From contig JADFYG010000019.1 in the NCBI GenBank assembly GCA_015233155.1, positions 2,416 to 66,415 on the forward strand: 64,000 nucleotides of DNA, in the 5' to 3' direction. The notes beneath the pieces are model-generated. The model worked only from the letters and a program-made list of their open reading frames with translations. It was not told the DNA's origin and did not search any database. This stretch comes from Candidatus Rifleibacteriota bacterium. GTDB lineage: Bacteria; Muiribacteriota; Ozemobacteria; Ozemobacterales; Ozemobacteraceae. Both the position numbers and the translations under genes were made by a program. This document shows positions 18,202-26,136 of the stretch, in pieces. Position 1 is the stretch's first letter; the number at the start of each line of letters is the position of its first letter.

Positions 18202-19428
18202 TCAGGCTTTCTTCGTTATGGTTAAATTCAGGGTAATGTTTCGAAAAAGTTGTGCGGGACGCGGCCCTTCACCGTATATATCCTGAATGTAGGCGGTCGT
18301 TACATCCACTTCACGGAATTTCACCACATATTGGACCGAACCATCATCGAATGCATATGTCTTTTCAGGGATTCCCTCATCCGCCCGGAATAAAAACTCT
18401 TTCTGATTAGCTCCACGACCGAGAACAACTGAAAAAACTTCGAACTTGCCATTGGGAATATTATTTTGTTCATTAGATGCTTTGAAAGTGTAAGCAGCCT
18501 CGGTGAGTTCTTTTGAAAGAATTCCTGGATCTGTAAATGATAAATCTGTGTCGAGAAGAACCGGAGAAATCTTTGGAGTTACCTCTTGAATTGTATCATT
18601 AGGTCTTTTTATCTCCAGATATGTGTTGCGTTTTTTCGAGAAGAAAGTCACCTTTTCTTCGGCTTCGGCCGCAGCTTTTGAATTCGGGTAGATGATCAGG
18701 ATTTGTTTTAGCGTTTCAACTGCTTTGTCAGTTTCACCTTTCAACTCGAGAAGAGTGGCTAGTTTCAGCAAACGATCAGGCTCCTTATCCTTGCTTTCTG
18801 AAAGATAAGTCAGATATTGGATGGCATCGTCGATCAGCCCGGATTCGTCCTGGGCCATTAGTCCGGGTTCGAGTCGCAAGCTTGCCAGATAATCGTCTAT
18901 GGCATTGCGTACGTCACGGCGTTTGTAAGCAGCTTGTGCTTTATTGAAAAGCCGCATGGCTTCCTCGTGCTGTGCCAACTGCGGAAGATGCTGCACTTTG
19001 TAGAGAGCGCGGGAAGCCAGAGCCTCGGGAAGCTTTCCGCGCAAGGCGAGTTTATAATGATACTCCGCATACTCGAATCGTCGGACTCCTTCCAGGCATT
19101 CAGCCAGACGAAAATGCACCTTGCTTTTCATAACCGGATCAGTGATGAAAACAATCGATTCGAAATAATAGATCAGCGCTTCCCGGTAATTATTTGCCTG
19201 AAATAAATCTTCCGCGCGAAGAAGCGCGTCATTAACCGGATAAGGAGTTGAAAGCGGCGGAAGGGGAATCGCCGTCTGATGTGTAATATCGGGGAGATGC
19301 CCGGGGGGGCGGTTATCTGCAGCTTGTGATATGTTCCCTGTAAAAAATATCGAGAACAGGATTGCTCCAAAATTGATATGAAAATATCGCTTAGCAGGCT
19401 TAACTCGATTGCTCAGGTTACGCGGCAT
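18202..19428 (-). CDS. exported TPR-repeat protein
   Basis: An N-terminal signal-like segment (residues about 17-36, ending SQA) is followed by helical repeats of TPR type at about 65-260, for example ALLRAEDLFQANNYREALIYY, A-x-YKLALRG and a TDKAVETLKQILIIYPNS block. The C-terminal 150 residues have a different beta-rich character and no assignment. The protein likely works in the periplasm as a binding scaffold. The start is five bases after the stop of the TIM-barrel gene, so the two form one operon that may run on into the cyclase genes. Function unknown. Confidence 0.7.
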   Translation of the reverse strand: MPRNLSNRVKPAKRYFHINFGAILFSIFFTGNISQAADNRPPGHLPDITHQTAIPLPPLSTPYPVNDALLRAEDLFQANNYREALIYYFESIVFITDPVMKSKVHFRLAECLEGVRRFEYAEYHYKLALRGKLPEALASRALYKVQHLPQLAQHEEAMRLFNKAQAAYKRRDVRNAIDDYLASLRLEPGLMAQDESGLIDDAIQYLTYLSESKDKEPDRLLKLATLLELKGETDKAVETLKQILIIYPNSKAAAEAEEKVTFFSKKRNTYLEIKRPNDTIQEVTPKISPVLLDTDLSFTDPGILSKELTEAAYTFKASNEQNNIPNGKFEVFSVVLGRGANQKEFLFRADEGIPEKTYAFDDGSVQYVVKFREVDVTTAYIQDIYGEGPRPAQLFRNITLNLTITKKA

Positions 19429-19433
19429 ATCTC

Positions 19434-20573
19434 TTACAGAGAAACGGAAAAGCTTTCGGACAGGAGATGCCGACGAAGAAATTCCGCGTTTTTTACGCTT
19501 GGAATGGTCTCCAGTATGAGGCTCTTATCCTTGCCTTGACGAAGTTCTTTCTGAATGATTTTCAGCAGCGGCAGGAAGTTTATTTCTCCGGACTGGAATA
19601 ATCCGAGGTTGAAAGATGTATTTCTGCGGGCGTCCATCCATGCATAATATGCATCAAGCAGTGCAGCGATCGTCGCGCGTCGTGCCTCCGCATTATGGCT
19701 TCTATCAGCGGCATTGAAGTGGCGCTGAGCCAGTCTGTATATCCGGACGGCTTTCACGTTTTCATCCTTCCAGATGGCATATTTGTCCATGCCTGGTAAA
19801 ACCTGATGCATCAGCAGGACAGATATTTTGTCCTGATATTTCTGATAAAATGCGAGAACTTCCTGGCGTTCGAGGTATGCGGTCCCGATATTGTAGGCAA
19901 GCGTACATCCCGTTTCACGATGCAAACGCAGGAATATGTCGGGGGGAAGCCCACCGTTCTTGAGGCTGAGCGCAATGCCACGCTCGCGGGCATATGCGGC
20001 CAGTTTTACGACAGCAGTATGATATTCTGCCCCGGCCTGAGGATCTAAAAAAAGACCCGGTTCTGAAGCAGGCACTATGACGCGTTTAACCCCATGTTTT
20101 TCCGCAAGATCGAGAACAGGAAAACACTCTTCGACGGTCAACAGATGATATATTTTTGCTGAAGGAACGGTACGGGGAATAGCCAGAAGACAGGTTTGGA
20201 ATGCTGACACTTTGCCATATTCCGCAGGTTTTTTTTCTGCAATCCGGGGCGCGAAAGAGCTTGGTCGGACTGAAGAAACTTCGCGAACTGGTGGAGGCGG
20301 AGGTGGGTCCAAGAGGGCCGTATTCACCTCAGGAAGAGTCAAAATAACATCGATATCCAGGCTTTTGGCCTGGATGAGAAGGTCTTCGACCTTCTTGCGA
20401 TACTGTCTAAGTCCCGGATCGTTAACACGAAGATCAAGGATCTGAAATTTTTCACGCCATTTGGCGAGTGTGCCGTTGCAGCTGACGGAAATAGCAGGGA
20501 AAAGAGGATCCGCACCACCGCAAATGGCTTGTTCTACGCAACCGAGAAAAATGTTTCCATTAGAGTCGCCCAT
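19434..20573 (-). CDS. TIM-barrel (sugar isomerase/AP endonuclease 2-like) protein with hexaproline loop
   Basis: Several segments suggest a xylose-isomerase-like TIM barrel: VEDLLIQAKSLDIDVILT, an EKHGVKRVIVPASE block, an ARERGIALSLKN block, then CTLAYNIGTAYL. An unusual stretch of six consecutive prolines at about residue 92-97 (LDPPPPPPVRE) splits the first part of the barrel from the rest, followed by a charged linker. Polyproline runs stall ribosomes and normally require EF-P. The metal and catalytic residues of known isomerases cannot be assigned with certainty, so the substrate is open. First gene of its run; no signal peptide, so cytoplasmic. Confidence 0.55.
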   Translation of the reverse strand: MGDSNGNIFLGCVEQAICGGADPLFPAISVSCNGTLAKWREKFQILDLRVNDPGLRQYRKKVEDLLIQAKSLDIDVILTLPEVNTALLDPPPPPPVREVSSVRPSSFAPRIAEKKPAEYGKVSAFQTCLLAIPRTVPSAKIYHLLTVEECFPVLDLAEKHGVKRVIVPASEPGLFLDPQAGAEYHTAVVKLAAYARERGIALSLKNGGLPPDIFLRLHRETGCTLAYNIGTAYLERQEVLAFYQKYQDKISVLLMHQVLPGMDKYAIWKDENVKAVRIYRLAQRHFNAADRSHNAEARRATIAALLDAYYAWMDARRNTSFNLGLFQSGEINFLPLLKIIQKELRQGKDKSLILETIPSVKNAEFLRRHLLSESFSVSL

Positions 20574-20690
20574 GGGGCGTATTTTAACACATTTTGCAAT
20601 TTATCGCTAAAGTCTGGACGGGGTTTTTCCGATAGATTATTTGGGGAAGGAAAATACCCCGAAGATGAGCCAAGGAGGGAGCAATCCATC

Positions 20691-20864
20691 ATGAAGTTAA
20701 ACCGCGACGAGGCCTACTACATTCTTACTAATCTCAACACCTTTGTATCCCGTTTCGAAGCAGCGACACAGAAAAGGGTGACCCCCGGGGCTCTTCAGAT
20801 TATTCAGGAAATTTTGACCGAAGCATCCTTTCCAATCGGTAGCAGTTCCAGTAATATTCACTGA
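20691..20864 (+). CDS. 57-residue hypothetical protein
   Basis: ATG at 20691 follows AAGGAGG at 20672-20678 (spacing 12), a strong Shine-Dalgarno match. The product starts MKLNRDEAYYILTNLNTFVS and is an amphipathic helical protein ending in a Ser/Asn-rich tail. It stands divergent from the TIM-barrel gene and is followed by a bidirectional terminator. No family recognised. The ribosome-binding site and isolated position between two transcription units argue it is real. Confidence 0.6.
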   Translation: MKLNRDEAYYILTNLNTFVSRFEAATQKRVTPGALQIIQEILTEASFPIGSSSSNIH

Positions 20865-21015
20865 TCTGTTATACGGGGAGAACATTGTTTCCTGCATGAT
20901 TTTGCCTTACGAGTAATTGCAGAAAGCGACTCTTCCACTAATTTGCCTTGTCGGCGGAGCATTTATTAAAAGATATGCTGGGTGAGAACAATAATAGATA
21001 ATCCTTTTTCCGCAT

Positions 21016-21055
21016 AAAAAAACCGGAATCGTCGAGCGACGATCCCGGTTTTTTT
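21016..21055. terminator. bidirectional intrinsic terminator
   Basis: Arms 21016-21033 and 21038-21055 (AAAAAACCGG and CCCGGTTTTTT at their outer ends) form an 18-base stem with one mismatch and loop GAGC. An A-run on one side and a T-run on the other make it usable in both directions. It stands between the 57-residue protein gene (+) and the C25 peptidase gene (-). Confidence 0.85.
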
Positions 21056-21061
21056 AAATTC

Positions 21062-23038
21062 TCAGAAGTTTAGTTTTTGATCGACCACCGGCACAAGGTT
21101 CGTTCCAGTGACTGTCATGTAGCCTTCCTTCCCGAATTCGGCTGGAAGAGTGACAATGGTATGTCCCTGTTCATCCGTAGATGATGTGATAGTGAACTCA
21201 TACTTCGGAGTATAAGCCACTACTTTGGCATTGGAAACAGGCTTTCCATCAACGTCAGAGATCATAACATCGAGCGTCCGCGCATTATCTGCTGACTTGA
21301 TTGTGGAAATCGCGCTCACCTGCTTCGGCTCACCGAATCGAACCTGCATCGTGGCATCACCGAAGAGGTGCCATTGTTCGAACATCATGACCCCGCTTCC
21401 GGTTGCGACTGTTCCATATACTTCCATGCCTTTCATGATTCCGTTGAATGCCAAACCGCCAACGGTCTTGTAGGTCTCATTTACGGTATAGTTTGTCACG
21501 ATTTCATTTTGGACGACACATGGCGGGATCCATTCCTGATTGGTGGAAGAACCAAAGATGGCCGCTGCACCCGCAGGCTTTTCAATGCTGCCTGCGCGCA
21601 TCCATGCCTCGGCAAAACAGGTGCGGCCGACAAAGGCGCCGTTCACGCAGGCAACACTCCAAATGACGGGCTGTTTCAAGCCGTTAGTCAGTTGTGCACA
21701 ATCTGCATTCGAGAACATTGTGGTGCCCCAGCTCGTTTGGCTGCCATGACCGATATAGTTGATGAGACTGCGACCATCATTGACGGAAGATGAAACCATC
21801 GCCTTGGTTGCCTTGGGGTCATATATCTCGTCGATCGATCCGAAACGCCACTTCAAAAGAGCGTCACGAAGCAGACCCGCCCGGGAAAAATCGGTTGGAT
21901 TCCCCTGATTGCTGGCGATACATACACCTTTTTTATACCACGCGGCATCCGCACCATTTGATGGAAATTGTTCATAATTCACGAATTTTGCAGCCTGATA
22001 AGCGACTTCTTCGGGGGTAGTGGCAGACAAACGACTGATGATGCAATCCGGAACATCATCATTGCCCGCAAGCTTGGTATAGCACGGATCGGAATCTGCG
22101 GCTTCTTTTACACCTTTCAGTGTTGGAACCTGCTCAGCATCACCGACCAGCATTATATGTGTCAGACCGCCCAGATCGTATTCTTTTTGAATGAAATTCT
22201 TGATTGCGGGTGCAGTGACAGCGGCTCCGATTTCGCTTAGTTTGACCAGCTTAACGTCTAATCCGCATTTTTTCTTCCATGAAATAAAGGCACTCAGGCT
22301 GTCGGCAAAAGCATCATAGGAGATGATGAGAAGGCGGCCATTTTCGTTCAATCGCGGAAGTCGGCTTGCCGCTTCCTTATAATTCACGAAAGTCTTCTGA
22401 TAAATAGCCTCAAATAGCGGACTTATGGCCTGAACTCCCTGAAGTTCATTGCCCGAATCCGGGATGCCGCCAACGAGAGAAACCGTGAGACGGCGGTGAA
22501 TCCGAAGCTGATTTTTTACAGGGTTATATTGGATTGGCTGAACCAGCAGGCGGACGCCGCGGATGTTTCGCAGTATAAAAGGATTTTCAATGCTTACGAG
22601 CTGATCATCACTGGGATACCAACGATCCTGGCTATACACGTCACCGTAGATGTATGGAACCGTAACAGGATCGATATTGCGGGTAAAATTACCCTTACTT
22701 GGAACGATCGGCGCATCGAGCGTGATTATTTCTGACTGATTACATACTGATTTGACGCTGGGAATGCGACGAGGATCAATCATGACCATTGCGGTAAGGC
22801 GGGGGAGTTCCGGGGCGCTTTTGTCATAAGAAAGCGAACCGCCCGGTATGGAGAGGCTTATAGCAGGGCGTCCGAGAACCTCTGTTCGGGACATGGATAA
22901 TTCGGGAACATTGATTTCAAGCTCCGTGGCGAATCCCTTGGCAGCTTTCACCATGATTCCTTGAGCGCCGAACAACAACGGCGTACAAAAAATCGCGCAT
23001 GCAATCAACAACATCAAGCGAAAATGTTTTTTTGCCAT
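21062..23038 (-). CDS. exported gingipain-type cysteine peptidase (family C25)
   Basis: A signal peptide ends near FGA (residue 25). It is followed by a propeptide-like region to about 225 and a C25 catalytic domain at about 230-560. The catalytic dyad is visible as H431 in YIGHGSQTSWG and C464 in VACVNGAF, both very close to the gingipain motifs. A C-terminal Ig-like domain (about 575-658) contains DVDGKPVSNAKV. The ATG at 23038 has GAGGAG five bases upstream and is preferred to a GTG three bases earlier. Members of this family are secreted endopeptidases that cut after Arg or Lys, but specificity cannot be read here. No obvious type IX secretion C-terminal domain is present. Single gene with its own promoter. 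Confidence 0.9.
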   Translation of the reverse strand: MAKKHFRLMLLIACAIFCTPLLFGAQGIMVKAAKGFATELEINVPELSMSRTEVLGRPAISLSIPGGSLSYDKSAPELPRLTAMVMIDPRRIPSVKSVCNQSEIITLDAPIVPSKGNFTRNIDPVTVPYIYGDVYSQDRWYPSDDQLVSIENPFILRNIRGVRLLVQPIQYNPVKNQLRIHRRLTVSLVGGIPDSGNELQGVQAISPLFEAIYQKTFVNYKEAASRLPRLNENGRLLIISYDAFADSLSAFISWKKKCGLDVKLVKLSEIGAAVTAPAIKNFIQKEYDLGGLTHIMLVGDAEQVPTLKGVKEAADSDPCYTKLAGNDDVPDCIISRLSATTPEEVAYQAAKFVNYEQFPSNGADAAWYKKGVCIASNQGNPTDFSRAGLLRDALLKWRFGSIDEIYDPKATKAMVSSSVNDGRSLINYIGHGSQTSWGTTMFSNADCAQLTNGLKQPVIWSVACVNGAFVGRTCFAEAWMRAGSIEKPAGAAAIFGSSTNQEWIPPCVVQNEIVTNYTVNETYKTVGGLAFNGIMKGMEVYGTVATGSGVMMFEQWHLFGDATMQVRFGEPKQVSAISTIKSADNARTLDVMISDVDGKPVSNAKVVAYTPKYEFTITSSTDEQGHTIVTLPAEFGKEGYMTVTGTNLVPVVDQKLNF

Positions 23039-23101
23039 CACTACTCCTCTATATCCTTTTTTTTTCTCATAGGCATACCAGAGAAAGAGAACTTATGGGG
23101 C

Positions 23102-23130
23102 AGTATAAATTGACCAGCCGGTGAAATCAA
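23102..23130 (-). promoter_or_regulatory. sigma-70-type promoter of the C25 peptidase gene
   Basis: On the minus strand TTGATT (23125-23130) and TATACT (23102-23107) are separated by 17 bases. The transcript would start about 50-60 bases upstream of the start codon at 23038, so the peptidase has its own promoter separate from the rimO-pgsA-pgpA genes upstream. Confidence 0.65.
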
Positions 23131-23155
23131 TAGTATCACCACGGGGCGTGATGCC

Positions 23156-23494
23156 TCAGGATAAAAAGATATCCAGGATACTCCAGATGACACTCAGGCC
23201 AATTCCACCGTAGAGGGCGCTTGTGAAACTTTCTACGGATATCCCGTCTACGAAATCTGAGGCAAGATCAAGTACGACGCCATTTACGAGTATAGTTCCG
23301 ATTCCAAGGGTCAGTATTTTAAAGGGAATAATGAACCACCAGAAAAACAGGCGAAGCACGGTGTTTATGACCATTATGGCAATCACCAGACGCCATGCGG
23401 CTTTAAATCCGTTGACACGGATTCCGGAAATCAGGTGAGGCAGAAGAAGAACGGAGCAGCCGCCGAGGATGGACTGAAGAACGAGCGCAAACAT
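23156..23494 (-). CDS. small membrane protein of the phage-holin-IV-like family
   Basis: 112 residues with three to four membrane helices: a segment around FALVLQSILGGCSVLLLPHL, one at LVIAIMVINTVLRLFFWWFI, one at ILTLGIGTILVNGVVLDLAS and one near the C-terminus (GIGLSVIWSILDIFLS). The pattern, with a conserved LTLG and N-G-x-x-L around the centre, fits the widespread bacterial family named after holins (Phage_holin_4_2/DUF family). Members occur in ordinary bacterial genomes without any phage context, and no phage gene is nearby. It is downstream of pgpA by about 45 bases and probably in the same transcript. Function unknown. Confidence 0.65.
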   Translation of the reverse strand: MFALVLQSILGGCSVLLLPHLISGIRVNGFKAAWRLVIAIMVINTVLRLFFWWFIIPFKILTLGIGTILVNGVVLDLASDFVDGISVESFTSALYGGIGLSVIWSILDIFLS

Positions 23495-23539
23495 AATGAA
23501 TCAACCTCAGGGAAAAAATAACAGACTAAACTCGTGAAT

Positions 23540-24058
23540 TCAGACAGTGCCCCCGGAAAGGATGCCAATGAAGATAAACGTGCGGATAGCAAAGTTCGTT
23601 AGCATGCCAGCAGCAAGATCATCCATGATTATACCCAGACCGCCCCGAAAGGATTCAAAGACGTTCAGAGGAAAAAATTTAATATGATCGAATAGGCGGA
23701 ACAGAATAAATGCGATGATGAGGGTCGTGGAACTAATGGTTCCAAAAAAGAAAAGCGTGGCCCACATTCCGCAGGTTTCCCCGACGACAATGAGATCAGC
23801 ATCTTTTTCGCGACAGATCTGTTCTGCGCGCTCCGCGATGCCAATGGCAACAAGAATGGACAATGTGAATAGAACAATTTGCATCCATGCATCTTGTTTT
23901 CGAGTAAGAAAAAAAAGAACGACACCCAGGAGACTCGCTATATTTTCACGCCCAATGGGAAGACGCCCCAATCCGAATCCCGAGGAGATAAAGATGAACA
24001 GGGAATTCGCCTTAGCGCTATTCGTCCAGGAGGTGCCAATTTTTTTTGAGATAATCAT
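23540..24058 (-). CDS. pgpA: phosphatidylglycerophosphatase A homologue
   Basis: 172 residues, near the usual PgpA length, with membrane helices and the family blocks GFGLGRLP, VVGETCGMW, FRLFDHIKFFPL and GGLGIIMDDLAAG. PgpA removes the phosphate from phosphatidylglycerophosphate, the product of PgsA, giving phosphatidylglycerol. The gene overlaps the end of pgsA by 41 bases, so the pathway genes are adjacent and translationally coupled. Differences from E. coli PgpA: the motif normally written as WDEFVGMW has Gly in place of the Asp, and the early PGT-type block is replaced by IGRENIAS. Membrane location is expected. The assignment is good; activity with the altered motif is open. Confidence 0.75.
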   Translation of the reverse strand: MIISKKIGTSWTNSAKANSLFIFISSGFGLGRLPIGRENIASLLGVVLFFLTRKQDAWMQIVLFTLSILVAIGIAERAEQICREKDADLIVVGETCGMWATLFFFGTISSTTLIIAFILFRLFDHIKFFPLNVFESFRGGLGIIMDDLAAGMLTNFAIRTFIFIGILSGGTV

Positions 24059-24641
24059 ATCCAGAATAAAGTGTCATCAAAATTGCGATCCAAATAAGTA
24101 TCTGAATGATAATACCATACCAAGGAAGAAAAATGTGTCCGATGTCAGTCAGGTTATAAGTTTCGATAATGACTCGAAAACTTACAAATACCAAGGCTGT
24201 AATAATGGCAGTCAGCTGAGCAGTTGTTTTCCATTTGCCGAGATGACTGGCTTCTATTGGCATTCCGCGTGGAATACATACGAGGCGTAGGCCGGTTACC
24301 GCAAATTCTCGCGCAATAATAAGAATAGCCGCCCAGGCAGGGATAAATGTGATTGAACGCAGTTCAACCATCGCTACCAGAGCTGTTGTAACAAGGAGTT
24401 TGTCGGCGATAGGATCAATGAATTTTCCGAAAGTTGTTTCTTCTTTATAGTACCGAGCCATGGCTCCGTCATAATAGTCTGTGATTGCCGCAAAGATGAA
24501 GACTCCAGTGGCAATGACCTTTCCCCAATCTCCAGTGATGATAAGTTCGCCACCGCTTTTTCCCGCGTTCCAGAAGAAGGCAATCAGGAACAATGGAATG
24601 GCTCCTACTCTCATCATGGTTAGCTTTGTCGCAAGCGTCAT
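24018..24641 (-). CDS. pgsA: CDP-diacylglycerol-glycerol-3-phosphate 3-phosphatidyltransferase
   Basis: The CDP-alcohol phosphatidyltransferase signature is complete: D55, D58, G59, A62, R63, G72, D76 and D80 (DYYDGAMAR then GKFIDPIAD). 207 residues with several membrane helices match PgsA. The enzyme condenses CDP-diacylglycerol with glycerol 3-phosphate to phosphatidylglycerophosphate. The start overlaps the rimO stop by four bases, and the 3' end overlaps pgpA, so rimO-pgsA-pgpA is one translationally coupled unit. cdsA, the source of CDP-diacylglycerol, is in this window too (55335-56117). Phosphatidylserine synthase-like alternatives are less likely given the pgpA neighbour. Confidence 0.9.
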   Translation of the reverse strand: MTLATKLTMMRVGAIPLFLIAFFWNAGKSGGELIITGDWGKVIATGVFIFAAITDYYDGAMARYYKEETTFGKFIDPIADKLLVTTALVAMVELRSITFIPAWAAILIIAREFAVTGLRLVCIPRGMPIEASHLGKWKTTAQLTAIITALVFVSFRVIIETYNLTDIGHIFLPWYGIIIQILIWIAILMTLYSGYDYLKKNWHLLDE

Positions 24642-25948
24642 GGCGTGAGTTCCGCTGTAAAATCGTATGCATCAGCTGTCAGTATTCGTCCGTGCACGAA
24701 CATTCCCGGATGAAGATTTTTACCGTGACATGGAATGGTTGTTTCATTATCTATCTCAAATGCATCACCGGTTGTTCTGGCAAAGGCTTTGTCATTCTCT
24801 ACCCTGTCAACGAGGAACTCCATTCGTTTTCCGATCATTCTTTGATTGCGCTCGGAAGACAAGATCCCTTGAAGGGTCATGAGTTCATCGAGTCGGCTCT
24901 GACGGAGAGAAATTGGAACTTGTGGTTTTATTCGGAAAGCAGGCGTTCCTTCCTCGTTTGAGTACGGAAATGCACCGAGTCGGTCGATGGGGTGATCTTC
25001 AATAAAGTGGATCAATTGCTTGAAATCATCGTCGGTTTCCCCGGGGAACCCAACAATGAAAGTTGTTCTAATAACTGCTTTCTTGAAATTACGGTGAATA
25101 TGCCCGAGGAGGGAAGTGAGTTCCTTCTTCGTAATTCCACGATTCATGAGGGTGAGAACACGGTTTGATACATGTTGAAAGGGAATGTCGAAATATGGAA
25201 TAACCTTCGGAATGTTGAACAATTCATCAATAAAAGAAAAGTTCAGTCGCTTCGGATGAAGGTAGTGCAGGCGAATCCAGTGGATATCTGAAATTTCAGA
25301 AATATTTCGTATGAGTTTCAGAAGATCGAAAGGGCTTTCAGAACTGTTTGGGAAATCTGTTCCATAGCGAGTTGTATCCTGAGCGATGACACATACTTCT
25401 TTTGCTCCCGTAGTCGCCAGTCGTTGAGCTTCCTGGAGTATTACGTTCGGTGGAAATGAATGATAGGGGCCGCGAATTTCCGGAATAGCACAGTAAGCAC
25501 ATCGATTATTACACCCTTCTCCGATTTTTAGAAAACCAATATGGGATGGGGTCAATACTCGTGGTGTTGGCGCATCCGGGTCAGATGGTGAGGGGCGGGT
25601 GATTTTTTTGGGGATTAGTGAATCAAGCTCTTTTCCGGTAAAAAAGGGGAAAAGAGCGTCAAGTTCCGGGATCTGCTCTTCGATGCTCTTTTTGTAACGC
25701 TTAACTAGACAGCCAAAGGCAACAACACGAAGGGAAGGCCGTTGTTTTTTTATTGCAACGACGTCCATGATGGCCTTGAGAGATTCTTCTTTCGCATCGC
25801 GAATGAAACCACAGGTATTTACCAGGGCAATGTCTGCATTTTCAGGCGTTTCAGTATAAGAAAGCCCCCTGTCACGGAGTTGTTGGATAAGGGCTTCCGA
25901 GTCAGAGGTGTTTTTGGGGCATCCCAGTGAGATCAGGAAAAATTTCAT
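24638..25948 (-). CDS. rimO: ribosomal protein S12 methylthiotransferase RimO
   Basis: 436 residues with the methylthiotransferase plan. The N-terminal UPF0004 domain has three cluster cysteines (C10, C46, C80). The radical-SAM core has C146, C150 and C153 (CNNRCAYC) followed by IPEIRGPYHSFP. A C-terminal TRAM domain covers about 370-436. The opening MKFFLISLGCPKNTSDSE and the IRGP motif separate RimO from MiaB. RimO adds a methylthio group to an Asp of ribosomal protein S12. It uses two [4Fe-4S] clusters, acting in the cytoplasm. It heads the coupled rimO-pgsA-pgpA set. Confidence 0.92.
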   Translation of the reverse strand: MKFFLISLGCPKNTSDSEALIQQLRDRGLSYTETPENADIALVNTCGFIRDAKEESLKAIMDVVAIKKQRPSLRVVAFGCLVKRYKKSIEEQIPELDALFPFFTGKELDSLIPKKITRPSPSDPDAPTPRVLTPSHIGFLKIGEGCNNRCAYCAIPEIRGPYHSFPPNVILQEAQRLATTGAKEVCVIAQDTTRYGTDFPNSSESPFDLLKLIRNISEISDIHWIRLHYLHPKRLNFSFIDELFNIPKVIPYFDIPFQHVSNRVLTLMNRGITKKELTSLLGHIHRNFKKAVIRTTFIVGFPGETDDDFKQLIHFIEDHPIDRLGAFPYSNEEGTPAFRIKPQVPISLRQSRLDELMTLQGILSSERNQRMIGKRMEFLVDRVENDKAFARTTGDAFEIDNETTIPCHGKNLHPGMFVHGRILTADAYDFTAELTP

Positions 25949-26078
25949 AAGTTAGCAGGATATACGCGATATGTCGTCTAATGCAACAGTGACAATGTCC
26001 CGGATCTTCATTTTTTTAAGTAGAACCCCACTTGCCACCCTAAATTCGACAGTATCGTCAATAAAGTGATTGCGTAAT

Positions 26079-26096
26079 CTTATTATTGATAATAAG
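26079..26096. repeat. short AT-rich inverted repeat upstream of rimO
   Basis: CTTATTA-TTGA-TAATAAG (26079-26096) is a perfect 7-base inverted repeat with a 4-base loop in the 188-base gap between the TPR gene end and rimO. No other gene is seen in the gap. It may be a protein-binding site or a weak hairpin. Confidence 0.3.
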
Positions 26097-26136
26097 TGTC
26101 TTTGCCATGCGTGCTGCTTGACGTTTGGTTATGGGA

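Noticed and set aside
23156..23494. Prophage, suggested by the holin-like protein
   Set aside because: The family is common in ordinary bacterial genomes and no phage gene is nearby.
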